A stretch of 64,000 bases of DNA, taken from positions 62,001-126,000 of the forward strand of contig NZ_JAPJDL010000023.1 in NCBI RefSeq assembly GCF_026242055.1, read 5' to 3'. The notes beneath the pieces were generated by a model. It searched no databases and was not told the DNA's origin. It was given only the letters and a program-made list of their open reading frames with translations. The stretch comes from Lentzea sp. NEAU-D7. GTDB taxonomy: Bacteria; Actinomycetota; Actinomycetes; Mycobacteriales; Pseudonocardiaceae. Each line of letters opens with the position of its first letter. Position 1 is the first letter of the stretch. Made by a program: the position numbers and the translations under genes. Positions 23,901 through 33,815 of this stretch are shown here, in pieces.

Positions 23901-26900
23901 TCCGGCGACTGGACCGACGCCGCCGCTGCGGCACTGCGGGGAGCCCAGGTCGAGCACGTGGTGCTCGACGCGCCGGACCAGGCGTCCGTGGCTACCGCAC
24001 TGGACGGTGTGCCGGCGTTCGACGGTGTGCTCTCCCTGGTCGGGCTGGACGAGCACGAGACCGGCGGCCTGTCCTTCGGCGCCGAGGCGACCCTGTCGCT
24101 GGTGCGGGAACTGGCGGCCCGCGAGGTCGAAGCTCCACTGTGGACGCTGACGAGCCAGGCCGTCGCCACCGGTCCGCACGAGGCGCCCGCCTCCGCGGTC
24201 CAGGCGCAGCTCTGGGGTTTCGGCCGGGCCGCCGCGCTGGAACACCCGCGGTCGTGGGGTGGGCTGGTCGACGTTCCGGCCGAGCCGTCCGATCGGGTCA
24301 GCGCGCTCCTCGGCGCCGTGGTCACGGGACCTCGTGGTGAGGACCAAGTGGCGATCCGCGCGACGGGTGCGTTCGGTCGTCGCCTGGCGCACGCCGAGAA
24401 CGCCGAGCCTGCGCGTTCCTGGAAGCCGCGCGGCACCGTCCTGGTGACCGGCGGCACCGGCGGTCTCGGCGGGGTGGTCGCCCGCTGGCTCGTCGAGACG
24501 GGCGCGGACCGCGTGGTGCTGGTCTCCCGGACCGGCGAGAACGCGCCAGGCGCCGAGTCCCTGCGGGAGGACCTGGGCGCCAAGGTCTCCATCGTCGCCT
24601 GCGACGTCGCTGACCGTGAGGCGCTCGCGAACGTCGTCGACGACGTCCGCGACGACCTGCGCGCCGTGTTCCACCTCGCGGGAGTCCTCGAAGTCGGGCC
24701 GATCGAGAAGATCGGCCGCAGTTCCTACGTGGACGCGCTGCGCGCCAAGGTCTCCGGCACGCGGAACCTCGAAGAGCTCACCGACGGGCTCGACCTGGAC
24801 GCCTTCGTGCTGTTCTCCTCGATCGCCGCGTCCGTCGGCAACCCCGCGCAGAGCGTGTACGGCGCCGCGAACGCCTACCTGGAAGCCGTCGCCCAGCAGC
24901 GCCGGTTCCGCGGTCTCCCCGCCACCTCCGTCGCCTGGGGTCGCTGGGGCGAGGTCGGCATGGGTGTCAGCGGGCAGGCGGACGCGCTGCTCAGCGACCT
25001 CGGAGTGCCTGCCATGGCACCGGAACTGGGCGTCCTCGCACTGCGACGCGCGCTCGGCCGGGACGAGACCGCGCTGACCGTGGCGGCGTTCGACTGGCCG
25101 AAGTTCGCACCACCGTTCGCCGCGCTGCGACCGAGCCCCCTGCTCGCCGACCTGCCTGAGGTCGTGGCGATCGCCGAGGCCGACGCGCGGCGTGCGGAGG
25201 AGGGCGCCGAGGTCACCACGGCCTGGCGGACGCGGCTTTCCGGCATGCCCCAGGCCGAGCGCGAGCGCGTGCTGCACCAGCTCGTGCTCACCCACACCTC
25301 CGCCGTGCTGGGCCACCAGGACGAGGTCAGCTCCCAGCAGCTGTTCACCAAGCTGGGCATCGACTCGCTCACCGCGGTCGAGCTGCGCGGCCGCCTCAAC
25401 GCCGAGACCGGCCTCGCGCTGCCGCCCACCATCGTCTTCGACCACCCGAGCCCGGCCGCCCTGGCCGCACACCTGCTCGCCGAGCTCGGCCCGCGGGAGC
25501 AGCCCTCGGCGACGAAGGCCGCCGTGCGCGCGAACACCGCACAGGGCCAGGAGATCGCCGTGGTCGGCATGTCCTGCCGCTTCGCCGGTGGCAGCGACAC
25601 GATCGACGAGTACTGGCAGAACCTCATGCAGGGCAAGGACCTCGTCAGCCTGGCCCCGGCGAACCGCTGGAACGCCGCCGACTACCTCGACCCCGACCGC
25701 ACCGCGCCGGGCAAGGCCTACACCCAGCACGGCGCGTTCGTCACCGACATCGCGGGCTGGGACGCCGGGTTCTTCGGGCTCTCGCCGCAGGAGGCGCGCC
25801 GCACCGACCCGAGCTTCCGGCTGCTGATGGAGCTGGTCTGGGAGGCGTTGGAGGACTCCTCGCTGACCGCGGAGGAACTGCGCGGCAGCCGCACCGGCGT
25901 GTTCGCCGGGCTGATCGACACCATCCAGTACAGCATGCGCCAGCTGGAGGTCGACGGTGCCGAGGCCGGGGACGACCCGTACTTCGGCCTGGGCAGCTCG
26001 CTGTCCGCGGCCGCCGGCCGGATCGCGCACCAGCTCGACCTGCGCGGTCCCTGCCTGACCGTGGACACCGCGTGCTCCTCCGCGCTCAGCGCCATGCACC
26101 TGGCCGTGCAGAGCCTGCGCCGCGGCGAGTGCGACATCGCGATCGTCGGCGCCTCCTCCACGATGATCAACCCGGAGGTGTTCGTCCAGTCCTGCAAGAT
26201 GAGCATGCTCGCCGCCGACGGCCGCACCAAAACCTTCGACGAGTCCGCCGACGGGTACGTGATCGGTGAGGGCGGCGGCGTGGTCGTCCTGCGCCGTGCC
26301 CAGGACGTCGAGCCGGGGCAGCGCACCCGTGCGCTGATCCGCGGCACGGCGACCAACCAGGACGGCCGCAGCAACGGTCTCACCGCGCCCAACCGGGCCG
26401 CGCAGATCGCGGTCATCCGCGCCGCCCACGCCGACGCGGGCGTGCGGACCGACGACATCGGCTACGTCGAGGCGCACGGCTCCGGCACGCAGCTCGGCGA
26501 CGCCATCGAGTTCACCGCCCTGCAGGAGGTGTTCGGCGAGCGCTCCGCGCCGGAGCCGCTGTACGTGGGCGCGGTCAAGTCCAACGTCGGCCACACCCTG
26601 GCCGCCGCCGGCATGGCCGGTCTCGTCAAGACCGTGCTCGCGCTGGAACACGGCGAGATCCCGGCCAACCTGAACATGACCACCCCCAACGCGGTCGTCA
26701 CCCTGGACGGTCCCGTCCGTCCCGTGCAGACCGCGATGCCCTTCCCCGCCGACTCCGACGGCGTGCTGCGAGCGGGCGTCAGCTCGTTCGGCTGGTCGGG
26801 CTCGAACGTCCACTTCGTACTCGAGCGTGCACCGCAGGCCCCGGCGCCGCGGCCGGGCTCACCGTGGCAGCTGCTCACGGTGTCCGGGCACAGCGAGTCC

Positions 26901-29753
26901 AGCCTGCGCGCGAACGCCGTGGCGCTGGCCGATCACCTGGAGGCGCACCCGGAGCTGGAACTGGCCGACGTCGCGCACACCACCCAGTCCGGGCGCAGCG
27001 CGCTGCCGGTGAGGGCCGCACTGCCGGTGCGCGACACCGCGGACGCCATCGCGTCCCTGCGGGCGGGCGTCACCGGGTCGGTCGTCGAGGAGAAGCGCCG
27101 TTTCGGTCTCGTCCTCCCGGCGGACCCCGGCGCCTGGCGCGGCACCACCGAGGAGCTGTACCGCACCGAACCGGTGTTCAGCGCCGCGATCGACGAGTGC
27201 GCCGGTCTGCTCCACGGGCGGGTGGACCTGCTGGGCGCGCTGTACGGCGAGGCGGAGGCCGACGAGCGTGCCGCCGTGTTCGCGGTCGAGTACGGCCTCG
27301 CGCGGCTGCTCGCCTCGCGGAACCTGGTTCCCGCCGTCGTGCTGGGCACCGGGGTGGGGGAGTGCGTCGCCGCGGTCGTGGGCGGAATGCTGTCCCCGGC
27401 CGACGGCCTGGCGCTGGCCCTGGACGGGACGGTGCCCGCCGCGGCGGCGGAGCCCGCGGTCACCGTCGTGTCACCGCGCACCGGTGCCGCGCTGACCGCG
27501 TCCGAGGTCCGTGACGCGGCCTACTGGGCCGGCGGGTCCGACCGGGTCGCCGACGGCCTCCTGGTGCTGGACCGGCACGCGGAGGTCCTCGTCGAGGCGG
27601 GTTTGAGCACTGACGCGGTGAACGGGTCCCCGGCGTCGACGCCGGTGGTCGGCCTGCCGCTGGAGCAAGGCCGCCGGTCGTGGCTCGCCGCGCTCGGTGC
27701 TCTGTGGGAGCACGGCGTTCCAGTGGACTGGGCGAGCGGTGCGGGTGAGGAACGCGTGTTCGTCCCGTTGCCCGCCTACCGCTTCCAGCGCACCCGCTAC
27801 TGGCCGGAGGTCGCGGCGCACACCGGTTCGGTGGCACCCGCGAGCACCGCCACCGCGGCGGCGAACGCCGGGATGCCGTCGTACGACGGCTTGAAGGCCC
27901 ACGTGCCCACCTGGCGGCGCGACAACAGCCGTCCGCTGCCCGCCACCGCGGGACCGCTGGTGCTCCTCGCCGAACCGGGCGAGTTCGCCGACAGGTTCGC
28001 CGCACTGGCCAGGGAAGCCGGGCACGAGGTCGTCCACGCGCACACCCGGCCGCAGGACCAGGAGGGCTATCGCGCTCTGCTGGCGGGCACCACCGGGGAA
28101 CCGGTGCGGATCGTGCACGCCTACGGTCTCGCCGACACCGGCCAGGAAAGCGGCTTCTACAGCCTGATGCGGCTCGGCAAGGCCATCGGCGCGGAGTGCG
28201 CCAACCGCCGCGTCGAGCTGCTCAGCCTCGCCGCGAACGGCTTCGAGGTCCTCGACGGCGACGCGAAGGACCCGCACGCCGCGACCATCGCGGCGATCAC
28301 GAGCGCCATCGCCGCGGAGTACCCCCTGGTCCGGTCGCAGTACGCCGACCTCGGACCGGACGGCGACCACGCCCGCCAGGCGCTGCGCGAGCTCGACGCC
28401 CTGGCGGCGTCCACTTCGGACACCGTGGACGGTGTCGGCGTGGTCGCGTGGCGGCACGGCCGCCGCTGGGTCCGCGACTTCGAGGTGGTCGGTCTGCCGG
28501 AGGTCGCCGACTCCGACGCCTGGCGCCCCGGCGGCGTCTACCTCATCACCGGCGGCCTGGGCGAGCTCGGCCTGGCCCTGGCGCGGCGGCTGGCCCCGCT
28601 CGGCACCCGGCTCGCGCTGGCCGGCCGGAAGGGCCTGCCGCCGGAGGAGACCTGGGACTCCTGGATCGCGGAGAAGGGCGTCAACGACAAGACCAGCGGC
28701 GTGCTCATGGCCGTGGCGGAGCTGCGTGCCCTGGGCGCCGAGGTGTTCGTCGCCCAGGCCGACGTCAGCGACCCCGCCCAGGTCGCCACGCTGGTGCGGG
28801 AGGTGCGGTCGCACTTCGGTGAGCTGCACGGCGTCGTGCACGCGGCGGGCGTCGCGGGTGGCGGCCTGCTGCAGACCAAGACCGAGGAGCAGGCGGCCGC
28901 GGTGCTCGCGCCGAAGGTGGCGGGCACGCTCGCCCTGGCCGACGCGCTGCGCGACGACCCGGTGGAACTGCTGGTGCTCTACTCGTCGGTGGCGAGCCTG
29001 ACCGTGGGCGTCGGCGCGACCGACTACTCGGCGGCGAACGCGTTCCTCGACTCCTTCGCGGTCGTGGAGGCCAACACGGGCGGGGTCGCCAAGCGCGTCG
29101 TCTCGGTGGCGTGGGGACCGTGGCAGCTCGACCCCTGGACGTCGGCGGGTCTCGCCGACTCGGCCGAGATGCAGGAGAGCTCCAAGCGGTTCCGCGAGGA
29201 GTTCGGCATCCCGACCGAGGAGGGGACCGAACTGCTGTCCCGCATCGTGGCCTCCGGCGAGACGCAGGTGGCGGTGCTGTCGCTGGAGCTGTCCGACGCG
29301 CTGGCCGCACTGTCGCAGCTCGACTCCCTCGACGCCCTCGTGGGCGGCGCGGCGGTCGACCTGTCCGACGACAAGCGCTATCCCCGTCCGGAGCTGCGCA
29401 CCCCGTACGTGGCACCGAGCACGCCGGCCGAGCAGCAGGTGGCCGAGATCTGGCAGGCCTGCCTGGGACTCGAGCAGGTGGGTGTCGACGACCGGTTCTT
29501 CGACCTCGGCGGCACCTCGCTGATCGGCCTGGTCGTGATCGGCCGCATCGGCAAGGAGCTCGGCGTCGAGCTGGCGCCGGCGATGTTGTTCGAGAAGCCG
29601 ACCATCGCCGAGTTCGCGACCCTGCTCGCCGCGCCGGAGACGGCCGCGGGACCGGACCTCGCGGACGTGGCCGAGGACGCGTCGGCCCGCGGTGAACGCC
29701 GCCGGGCGCGCGCCGGAGGCCTGCGCAGGCGCCAGGCCGGAACCCGAAGGTGA
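20958..29753 (+). CDS. Modular type I PKS, KS-AT-KR-ACP plus KS-AT(inactive)-KR-carrier (PKS-3)
   Basis: The protein has 2,931 residues. ATG 20958 follows an AGGAG site and an N-terminal docking helix. Module 1 has KS (Cys206), AT (Ser642 in GHSIGE, HAFH: malonyl), KR (~1160, Ser/Tyr/Asn present but no LDD) and ACP (Ser ~1470 in GIDSL). Module 2 belongs to another lineage. Its KS (Cys1706, HGSGT, NVGHT) looks active. Its AT remnant (~2035-2290) reads GTGVGE where GHSxGE is expected and has lost the subdomain that carries HAFH. The KR has nucleotide motif GGLGELG (~2530) and the carrier domain has GGTSL (Ser ~2854), as in peptidyl-carrier-like proteins. The C-terminus is an Arg-rich tail with no thioesterase. 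Module 2 must get its extender from another protein; the neighbouring KS-AT and hydroxymalonyl genes are the obvious source. Confidence 0.95.
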   Translation: MPTEEQYVDYLKRMAADLRESRRQLRESEERQAEPIAIIAMSCRYPGEVRSPQQLWDLVSTGGDAVSPFPTNRGWDLDGLYDPDPERPGTTYVRESGFLHDADEFDAELFGISPREAEATDPQQRLLLETAWEAVESAGIDPASLKGSATGVFAGVTNTEYATRLTAVPGEYEGYLATGTLGSVVSGRISYVLGLQGPSVSIDTACSSSLVALHLAAHSLRTGESTLALAGGVTVMASPGPFVDFSRQRGLAANGRCKPFAAAADGTNWAEGAGVLVLERLSDARRNGHPVLAVIRGSAVNQDGASNGLTAPNGPSQQRVIRQALDGARLSPSDVDAVEAHGTGTKLGDPIEAQALLATYGQDRTEPLWIGSVKSNIGHTQCAAGVAGVIKMVEAMRHGVLPASLHVDRPSEHIDWSAGTISLLAEQRPWPETGRPRRAGVSSFGISGTNAHVILEQAPEEPLPPREVQAPAVVPYVLSGASPAAVRAQAAALLRSADEVPNEPVDVALSLATTRAAMDHRAVVVGATPEELTAGLRAVAGGEAGTVTGFATAGKLAVLFSGQGSQRIGMGRELHDAFPAFATAFDEVCEYLPGVREVVFGDDAEVLNRTEFAQPALFAFEVALFRLVTSWGVVPDLLAGHSIGELAAAHVAGVLSLADAARLVLARGRLMQALPAGGAMVAVEATEDEVRPHLSDDVCLAAVNGPRSVVLSGAEEAVLAVAERFTDRRTTRLRVSHAFHSSLMDPMLAEFAEVAGDLTYGEPAIPVVSTLTGELAERLTDPRYWVEHAREAVRFADAVETLHKRGVTAFLELGPDAPLTAMGRSALPDGVVFAASQRKDRDPVHTLVSALGAVHVHGVEVDWAAYLGGTGARVVPLPTYPFQRRRYWLEDAGDVTAGTGGEDARFWSVVASGDAEELAAELDLPNAQAPLGDLLPALARWRSSRANESEVDALGYRVHWKQFTPVQATASGRWLLVSSPRSGDWTDAAAAALRGAQVEHVVLDAPDQASVATALDGVPAFDGVLSLVGLDEHETGGLSFGAEATLSLVRELAAREVEAPLWTLTSQAVATGPHEAPASAVQAQLWGFGRAAALEHPRSWGGLVDVPAEPSDRVSALLGAVVTGPRGEDQVAIRATGAFGRRLAHAENAEPARSWKPRGTVLVTGGTGGLGGVVARWLVETGADRVVLVSRTGENAPGAESLREDLGAKVSIVACDVADREALANVVDDVRDDLRAVFHLAGVLEVGPIEKIGRSSYVDALRAKVSGTRNLEELTDGLDLDAFVLFSSIAASVGNPAQSVYGAANAYLEAVAQQRRFRGLPATSVAWGRWGEVGMGVSGQADALLSDLGVPAMAPELGVLALRRALGRDETALTVAAFDWPKFAPPFAALRPSPLLADLPEVVAIAEADARRAEEGAEVTTAWRTRLSGMPQAERERVLHQLVLTHTSAVLGHQDEVSSQQLFTKLGIDSLTAVELRGRLNAETGLALPPTIVFDHPSPAALAAHLLAELGPREQPSATKAAVRANTAQGQEIAVVGMSCRFAGGSDTIDEYWQNLMQGKDLVSLAPANRWNAADYLDPDRTAPGKAYTQHGAFVTDIAGWDAGFFGLSPQEARRTDPSFRLLMELVWEALEDSSLTAEELRGSRTGVFAGLIDTIQYSMRQLEVDGAEAGDDPYFGLGSSLSAAAGRIAHQLDLRGPCLTVDTACSSALSAMHLAVQSLRRGECDIAIVGASSTMINPEVFVQSCKMSMLAADGRTKTFDESADGYVIGEGGGVVVLRRAQDVEPGQRTRALIRGTATNQDGRSNGLTAPNRAAQIAVIRAAHADAGVRTDDIGYVEAHGSGTQLGDAIEFTALQEVFGERSAPEPLYVGAVKSNVGHTLAAAGMAGLVKTVLALEHGEIPANLNMTTPNAVVTLDGPVRPVQTAMPFPADSDGVLRAGVSSFGWSGSNVHFVLERAPQAPAPRPGSPWQLLTVSGHSESSLRANAVALADHLEAHPELELADVAHTTQSGRSALPVRAALPVRDTADAIASLRAGVTGSVVEEKRRFGLVLPADPGAWRGTTEELYRTEPVFSAAIDECAGLLHGRVDLLGALYGEAEADERAAVFAVEYGLARLLASRNLVPAVVLGTGVGECVAAVVGGMLSPADGLALALDGTVPAAAAEPAVTVVSPRTGAALTASEVRDAAYWAGGSDRVADGLLVLDRHAEVLVEAGLSTDAVNGSPASTPVVGLPLEQGRRSWLAALGALWEHGVPVDWASGAGEERVFVPLPAYRFQRTRYWPEVAAHTGSVAPASTATAAANAGMPSYDGLKAHVPTWRRDNSRPLPATAGPLVLLAEPGEFADRFAALAREAGHEVVHAHTRPQDQEGYRALLAGTTGEPVRIVHAYGLADTGQESGFYSLMRLGKAIGAECANRRVELLSLAANGFEVLDGDAKDPHAATIAAITSAIAAEYPLVRSQYADLGPDGDHARQALRELDALAASTSDTVDGVGVVAWRHGRRWVRDFEVVGLPEVADSDAWRPGGVYLITGGLGELGLALARRLAPLGTRLALAGRKGLPPEETWDSWIAEKGVNDKTSGVLMAVAELRALGAEVFVAQADVSDPAQVATLVREVRSHFGELHGVVHAAGVAGGGLLQTKTEEQAAAVLAPKVAGTLALADALRDDPVELLVLYSSVASLTVGVGATDYSAANAFLDSFAVVEANTGGVAKRVVSVAWGPWQLDPWTSAGLADSAEMQESSKRFREEFGIPTEEGTELLSRIVASGETQVAVLSLELSDALAALSQLDSLDALVGGAAVDLSDDKRYPRPELRTPYVAPSTPAEQQVAEIWQACLGLEQVGVDDRFFDLGGTSLIGLVVIGRIGKELGVELAPAMLFEKPTIAEFATLLAAPETAAGPDLADVAEDASARGERRRARAGGLRRRQAGTRR
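24134..24144. repeat. Palindrome TCCACTGTGGA, out of phase with the other copies
   Basis: Same nucleotide core as the GTCCAnnnTGGAC family but read in another frame (Ala-Pro-Leu-Trp). This argues for conservation of the DNA motif rather than the peptide. Confidence 0.5.
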
Positions 29754-29760
29754 GGACCAA

Positions 29761-32547
29761 GTGACCACGCGAGAACGCGACACCAGCCACGACATCGCGA
29801 TCGTGGGCATGGCCGGGAACTTCCCCGGCGCTCCGGACATCGACAGGTTCTGGGCCGATCTGTGCGCGGGACGGGACGGGATCACGAGGATGAGCCCGGC
29901 CGAGCTGCTGGCGGCCGGTGTGCCGCGGCAGCTGGTGGACGATCCCGCTTTCGTCGCCGCGTCGGGCGTGCTGTCCGGCGTCGACCGGTTCGACGCCGGC
30001 CTGTTCGGCTTCAGCAGGTCCGACGCCGAGGTGGCCGACCCGCAGCACCGCCTGTTCCTCGAGTGCTCCTGGCACGCGCTGGAGGACGCGGGCATCGACC
30101 CCGGCCGCTTCGACGGCCTGGTCGGGGTGTTCGCGGGCGGTGCGCCGAGCACCTACCTGCTGTCCAACCTGCTGCAGAACGACCACGCCGTGCTCACCTA
30201 CGGGCCCGACCACCTCGTGCTGCAGAACGAGAAGGACCTGCTCCCGTCGCGGGTGTCCTACGCGCTCGACCTCACCGGTCCGTCGGTGAGCGTCCAGAGC
30301 TGCAGCTCGACCGCGCTCGCCGCGGTCGCCGCCGGCTGCGGCAGCCTGCTCGCCGGCGAGTCGGACGTGGTCGTCGCGGGCGCGGTCTCGGTGATCGTCC
30401 CGCAGCACCCCGGCTACCTCTACCACGAGGGCGGCGAGTTCTCCCCGGACGGCGTCAGCCGCGTCCTCGACGCCGGTGCCAACGGCAAGATCCCCGGCGA
30501 CGGCCTCGGCGTGGTCGTCCTGCGGAGGCTGGAGGACGCGCAGGCCGACGGGGACCGCATCTACGCGGTCATCCGCGGCTGGGCCGCGCTGCACGAGGGC
30601 AGGAACGGCCGCCAGGGGTTCGGCGTGCCCGGTGTCCCCGGGCAGACCGCCGTGATGGCCGAGGCGATGGCCGTGGCGGGCGTCGACCCCGCCGAGATCG
30701 ACCACGTCGAGGTGACCGCGATGGGCACGCCCTTCGGCGACGCCGTGGAGATCATGGCGCTGCAGAAGGTCTTCGGCGTGGACGGCGTCGAGCGGGTCAC
30801 GCTCGGCTCGACCGACGGCAACCTCGGCCACATCAACCAGGCGGGCGGGATCGCCCGGCTGATCAAGGCGGCTCTCGCGCTGCACCACGAGAAGCTGCCG
30901 CCCGCCGTGAACTTCTCCGCGCCGAACCCGCGGCTGGAGACCTCCGGCGACAGGCTCGCCGTGGTGACGGAGCTGACCGACTGGCCGCGGGGCGAACGGC
31001 CGCGGCTGGCCGGCGTCAACGCGCACGGCTATGGCGGCGCGGACGTCCACGTCGTCATCGAGGAGGCGCCGGCGGTGGAGGACGACGTGCGCCCGCCGGC
31101 GCGTCCGCACCAGCTGCTGGTCTGGTCGGCTCACACGGCAGAAGCGGCCGACGCCGCGACCACGAGGCTGGCCGCGGACGCCGCGCGGTGGGCGGATCCG
31201 GCGGATGCCGCCTACACGCTGCAGTGCGGCCGCAGGATGTTCGGCCACCGGCGCATGGCCGTCGTCTCGTCGAGCGCCGACGCGGCGGAGGCGCTGACCT
31301 CGCAGACCCGCGTGCTCGCCGAGAACGGTGCGAGCACGCGACGAGCCGGGTTCCTGCTGGCCGGCGTGGGGGAGCAGTACGACGGCATGGCCGGCGGGCT
31401 GTACGCCTCCGAACCGGTGTTCCGCGCGGCGATCGACGAGTGCGCCGAGCTGTTCCGCGAGCACCTCGGCTTCGACCCCGTCGCCCGCCTGGTCGGTGCC
31501 AGGAAAGCCGGCGGCGGAGGTCTGGCCGCCCTGCTCGGCCGCGCACCGGAAGCAGACACCGGCGATGGCGGGCCCGCGGACACGGTCGTCGTCCAGCCCG
31601 GCGTCTTCGCCGTCGACTACGCGCTGGGAAAGCTGATGACGGCCTGGGGCGTCGAGCCCTCGGTGATGGCGGGCTACAGCGTCGGCGAGTTCGCCACGGC
31701 GGCGCTCGCCGGCAGCCTGACCCTCCAGGAGGCCACCGCCCTGGTCGCCACCAGGGCCAAGCTGATCTCGGCGCTGCCGGCCGGGGCGATGGCCGCCGTG
31801 CCGCTGTCGGAGAGCGAGCTGACCGGGCTGGTCGGTGACCTCGGGGTCTTCGCCGTCGACGTCGCCGCGGTCAACGGTCCCCGCATGATCGTCGTCTCGG
31901 GCTCTCCCGAGGGCGTCGTCCAGCTCACCGAGAAGCTCGCCGCCGAGGGCGTGCCCGCCAGGCCGCTGCGGACCACCCACGCGTTCCACTCGCGGTCCCT
32001 GCGGCCGGTGGCGGCGGAGCTCACCGCCTGGGCGAGGCTGAACCTCAAGCCGCGTGCCCCCGAGACGCCGTACCTGTCCAACGTCACCGGACTGCCGATC
32101 ACCGAGAAGCAGCTCAAGGACCCGGGTTATTGGGCCGAGCACATGTGCCGCCCGGTGCAGTTCGCCACCATGATCGCCCACCTGGCAGCGGTTCGGCCGG
32201 ACACCGCGTTCGTCGAGCTCGGCGCGGGACAGTCGCTCGGCTCGATGTTCCGGGGACATCCCGACTTCCCGCAGAGGTCCTGGGCGCACCTCGTGCCCAC
32301 CCTTCCCGGTGAAGCGGATCCCCGGCAGGACACCGAGTCGGCGGCCGAGGCGCTCGGCAGGCTCTGGCTGTCCGGTGTGGACGTCGACTGGCACGCCTAC
32401 CAGTCCGGTCGCGGAGCCAGGAAGACGACCCTGCCGGGATACGCCTTCCAGCGCGACCGCTACTGGATCGAGCCCACCGCCCCGGGGTCCGAGACCGTGG
32501 TCCCGAGGGGCACCCGAGCGGCCGCCGAGACCGGCGGCACGCGCTGA
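29761..32547 (+). CDS. Free-standing KS-AT didomain protein (probable trans-acting acyltransferase)
   Basis: The protein has 928 residues. I chose GTG 29761, which has AAGGTGAGG upstream and a seven-base gap after the PKS-3 stop; ATG 29692 inside PKS-3 is the alternative. The KS half (~1-440) keeps Cys181 in SCSST and the NLGH histidine, but the HGTGT motif reads TAMGT, so its first catalytic His is missing. The AT half (~530-870) keeps Ser640 in GYSVGE and HAFH, so it should acylate. There is no KR, DH or carrier domain. Its place between a module with a dead AT and the hydroxymalonyl-ACP genes suggests that it moves hydroxymalonyl from the discrete ACP onto PKS-3 module 2, with the KS perhaps only a docking scaffold. 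That role is inference. Confidence 0.85.
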   Translation: MTTRERDTSHDIAIVGMAGNFPGAPDIDRFWADLCAGRDGITRMSPAELLAAGVPRQLVDDPAFVAASGVLSGVDRFDAGLFGFSRSDAEVADPQHRLFLECSWHALEDAGIDPGRFDGLVGVFAGGAPSTYLLSNLLQNDHAVLTYGPDHLVLQNEKDLLPSRVSYALDLTGPSVSVQSCSSTALAAVAAGCGSLLAGESDVVVAGAVSVIVPQHPGYLYHEGGEFSPDGVSRVLDAGANGKIPGDGLGVVVLRRLEDAQADGDRIYAVIRGWAALHEGRNGRQGFGVPGVPGQTAVMAEAMAVAGVDPAEIDHVEVTAMGTPFGDAVEIMALQKVFGVDGVERVTLGSTDGNLGHINQAGGIARLIKAALALHHEKLPPAVNFSAPNPRLETSGDRLAVVTELTDWPRGERPRLAGVNAHGYGGADVHVVIEEAPAVEDDVRPPARPHQLLVWSAHTAEAADAATTRLAADAARWADPADAAYTLQCGRRMFGHRRMAVVSSSADAAEALTSQTRVLAENGASTRRAGFLLAGVGEQYDGMAGGLYASEPVFRAAIDECAELFREHLGFDPVARLVGARKAGGGGLAALLGRAPEADTGDGGPADTVVVQPGVFAVDYALGKLMTAWGVEPSVMAGYSVGEFATAALAGSLTLQEATALVATRAKLISALPAGAMAAVPLSESELTGLVGDLGVFAVDVAAVNGPRMIVVSGSPEGVVQLTEKLAAEGVPARPLRTTHAFHSRSLRPVAAELTAWARLNLKPRAPETPYLSNVTGLPITEKQLKDPGYWAEHMCRPVQFATMIAHLAAVRPDTAFVELGAGQSLGSMFRGHPDFPQRSWAHLVPTLPGEADPRQDTESAAEALGRLWLSGVDVDWHAYQSGRGARKTTLPGYAFQRDRYWIEPTAPGSETVVPRGTRAAAETGGTR

Positions 32548-32655
32548 CCGAACACCGCTTCGCCGAACCCGGCTTCGTCGTGCCCGCGCACGCCCGGAGC
32601 CGGCGTGGCCGAGCCGTTTCCCTTCCCCCATGAGCAATGCAGTCGAGGAGTAGCG

Positions 32656-33507
32656 ATGACGAACGTCGGAGTTGTCGGAGCCGGAGTGATGGGCACCGGC
32701 GTCGCACAGGACCTGGCCCAGCACGGGCACAGCGTGGTCCTGGTGGACAACGACCCGGACGCGCTGGACGCGGCGCTCGCCCGGATCGAGCTGGAGTGCC
32801 GCATGAGCCGGATGCTCGGCGGCCCGCAGGTCGACGCCGAGGCGGTGCTCGCGTCGATCACCACCGGCACCTCGCTCGAACTGCTCGCCGAGACCGAGGT
32901 CGTGATCGAGAACATCACCGAGAACTGGGACCTCAAGAGCGCGCTGTACGCGCAGCTCGACGTGGTCTGCAAGGCGGACACCGTGTTCGTCGCGAACACG
33001 TCGGCGATCCCGATCACGAAGATCGCCGCTCTCACCTCGCGCCCGGACAAGGTGATGGGCGTGCACTTCATGAACCCGGTGCCGATGAAGGCCGCGTGCG
33101 AGTTCATCCCCGGCTACCACACCAGTGAGCAGACCAAGGACGTCGTCCGCGCGTTGCTGGACTCGGTCGGCAAGAAGTCGATCCCGGTCAACGACGCCCC
33201 CGGGTTCGTGTCCAACCGCGTGCTCATGCTGACCGTCAACGAAGCGGCCTTCCTGGTCCACGAGGGCGTCGCCGACGCGAAGACCGTCGACGAGGTGTTC
33301 CGCAGCTGTTTCGGCCACCCGATGGGACCGCTGGAAACGGCCGACCTCATCGGGGTCGACACGATCCTGTACAGCGTCGAGGTGCTCTACGAGCAGTTCA
33401 ACGACAGCAAGTACCGCCCCTGCCCGCTGCTCAAGAAGATGACCGACGCCGGTCTGCACGGGCGCAAGAGCGGCAAGGGTTTCTACGTCTACCAGAGCAT
33501 GGGCTGA
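32656..33507 (+). CDS. 3-hydroxyacyl-CoA dehydrogenase family protein, FkbK-like (hydroxymalonyl-ACP pathway)
   Basis: The protein has 283 residues. ATG 32656 has GAGGAG upstream. The N-terminus has the NAD-binding motif GAGVMGTG, followed by NTSAIPI, HFMNPVP and DAPGFVSNRVL, all typical of the 3-hydroxyacyl-CoA dehydrogenase family. In FK520/ansamitocin-type pathways the equivalent enzyme oxidises glyceryl-ACP at C3 to the aldehyde stage on the way to hydroxymalonyl-ACP. The next three genes supply the other steps, so the pathway assignment rests on both family and context. A general fatty-acid dehydrogenase is possible but unlikely here. Confidence 0.9.
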   Translation: MTNVGVVGAGVMGTGVAQDLAQHGHSVVLVDNDPDALDAALARIELECRMSRMLGGPQVDAEAVLASITTGTSLELLAETEVVIENITENWDLKSALYAQLDVVCKADTVFVANTSAIPITKIAALTSRPDKVMGVHFMNPVPMKAACEFIPGYHTSEQTKDVVRALLDSVGKKSIPVNDAPGFVSNRVLMLTVNEAAFLVHEGVADAKTVDEVFRSCFGHPMGPLETADLIGVDTILYSVEVLYEQFNDSKYRPCPLLKKMTDAGLHGRKSGKGFYVYQSMG

Positions 33508-33552
33508 TCTCGCCCCTCGGTTCCCGCGTTTCCAGTCGAGAAAGGTCCAGAA

Positions 33553-33804
33553 ATGTCGAACGACGCCCGCACCCAGATCCGCACCTTCATCACGACCAAG
33601 TTCCCGGACGTGACCTTCTCCGACGAGGAGGACATCTTCGCGCTCGGCTTCGTGAACTCCCTGTTCGCGATGGAGCTGGTCATGTTCATCGAGAAGGCGT
33701 TCGGTACCCGCATCCCGAACGAGGAGCTCCACCTGGGCAACTTCCGGTCCGTCGCGCTGATGGCCGACCTGGTGGCGCGGCAGACGTCCGCCGCCGTGGG
33801 CTGA
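33553..33804 (+). CDS. Discrete acyl carrier protein, FkbJ-like
   Basis: The 83-residue acidic protein has the ACP fold pattern. The phosphopantetheine serine lies in GFVNSLFAMEL, where ordinary PKS ACPs have GFDSL; this variant is common in carrier proteins of methoxy/hydroxymalonyl pathways. It should carry the glyceryl group loaded by the FkbH protein and hold it while the two dehydrogenases convert it to hydroxymalonyl-ACP. GAAAGG lies upstream of the ATG. The gene is 45 bp after the dehydrogenase gene and 11 bp before the acyl-CoA dehydrogenase gene, in one operon. Confidence 0.92.
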   Translation: MSNDARTQIRTFITTKFPDVTFSDEEDIFALGFVNSLFAMELVMFIEKAFGTRIPNEELHLGNFRSVALMADLVARQTSAAVG

Positions 33805-33815
33805 GCGGAGCGGTG

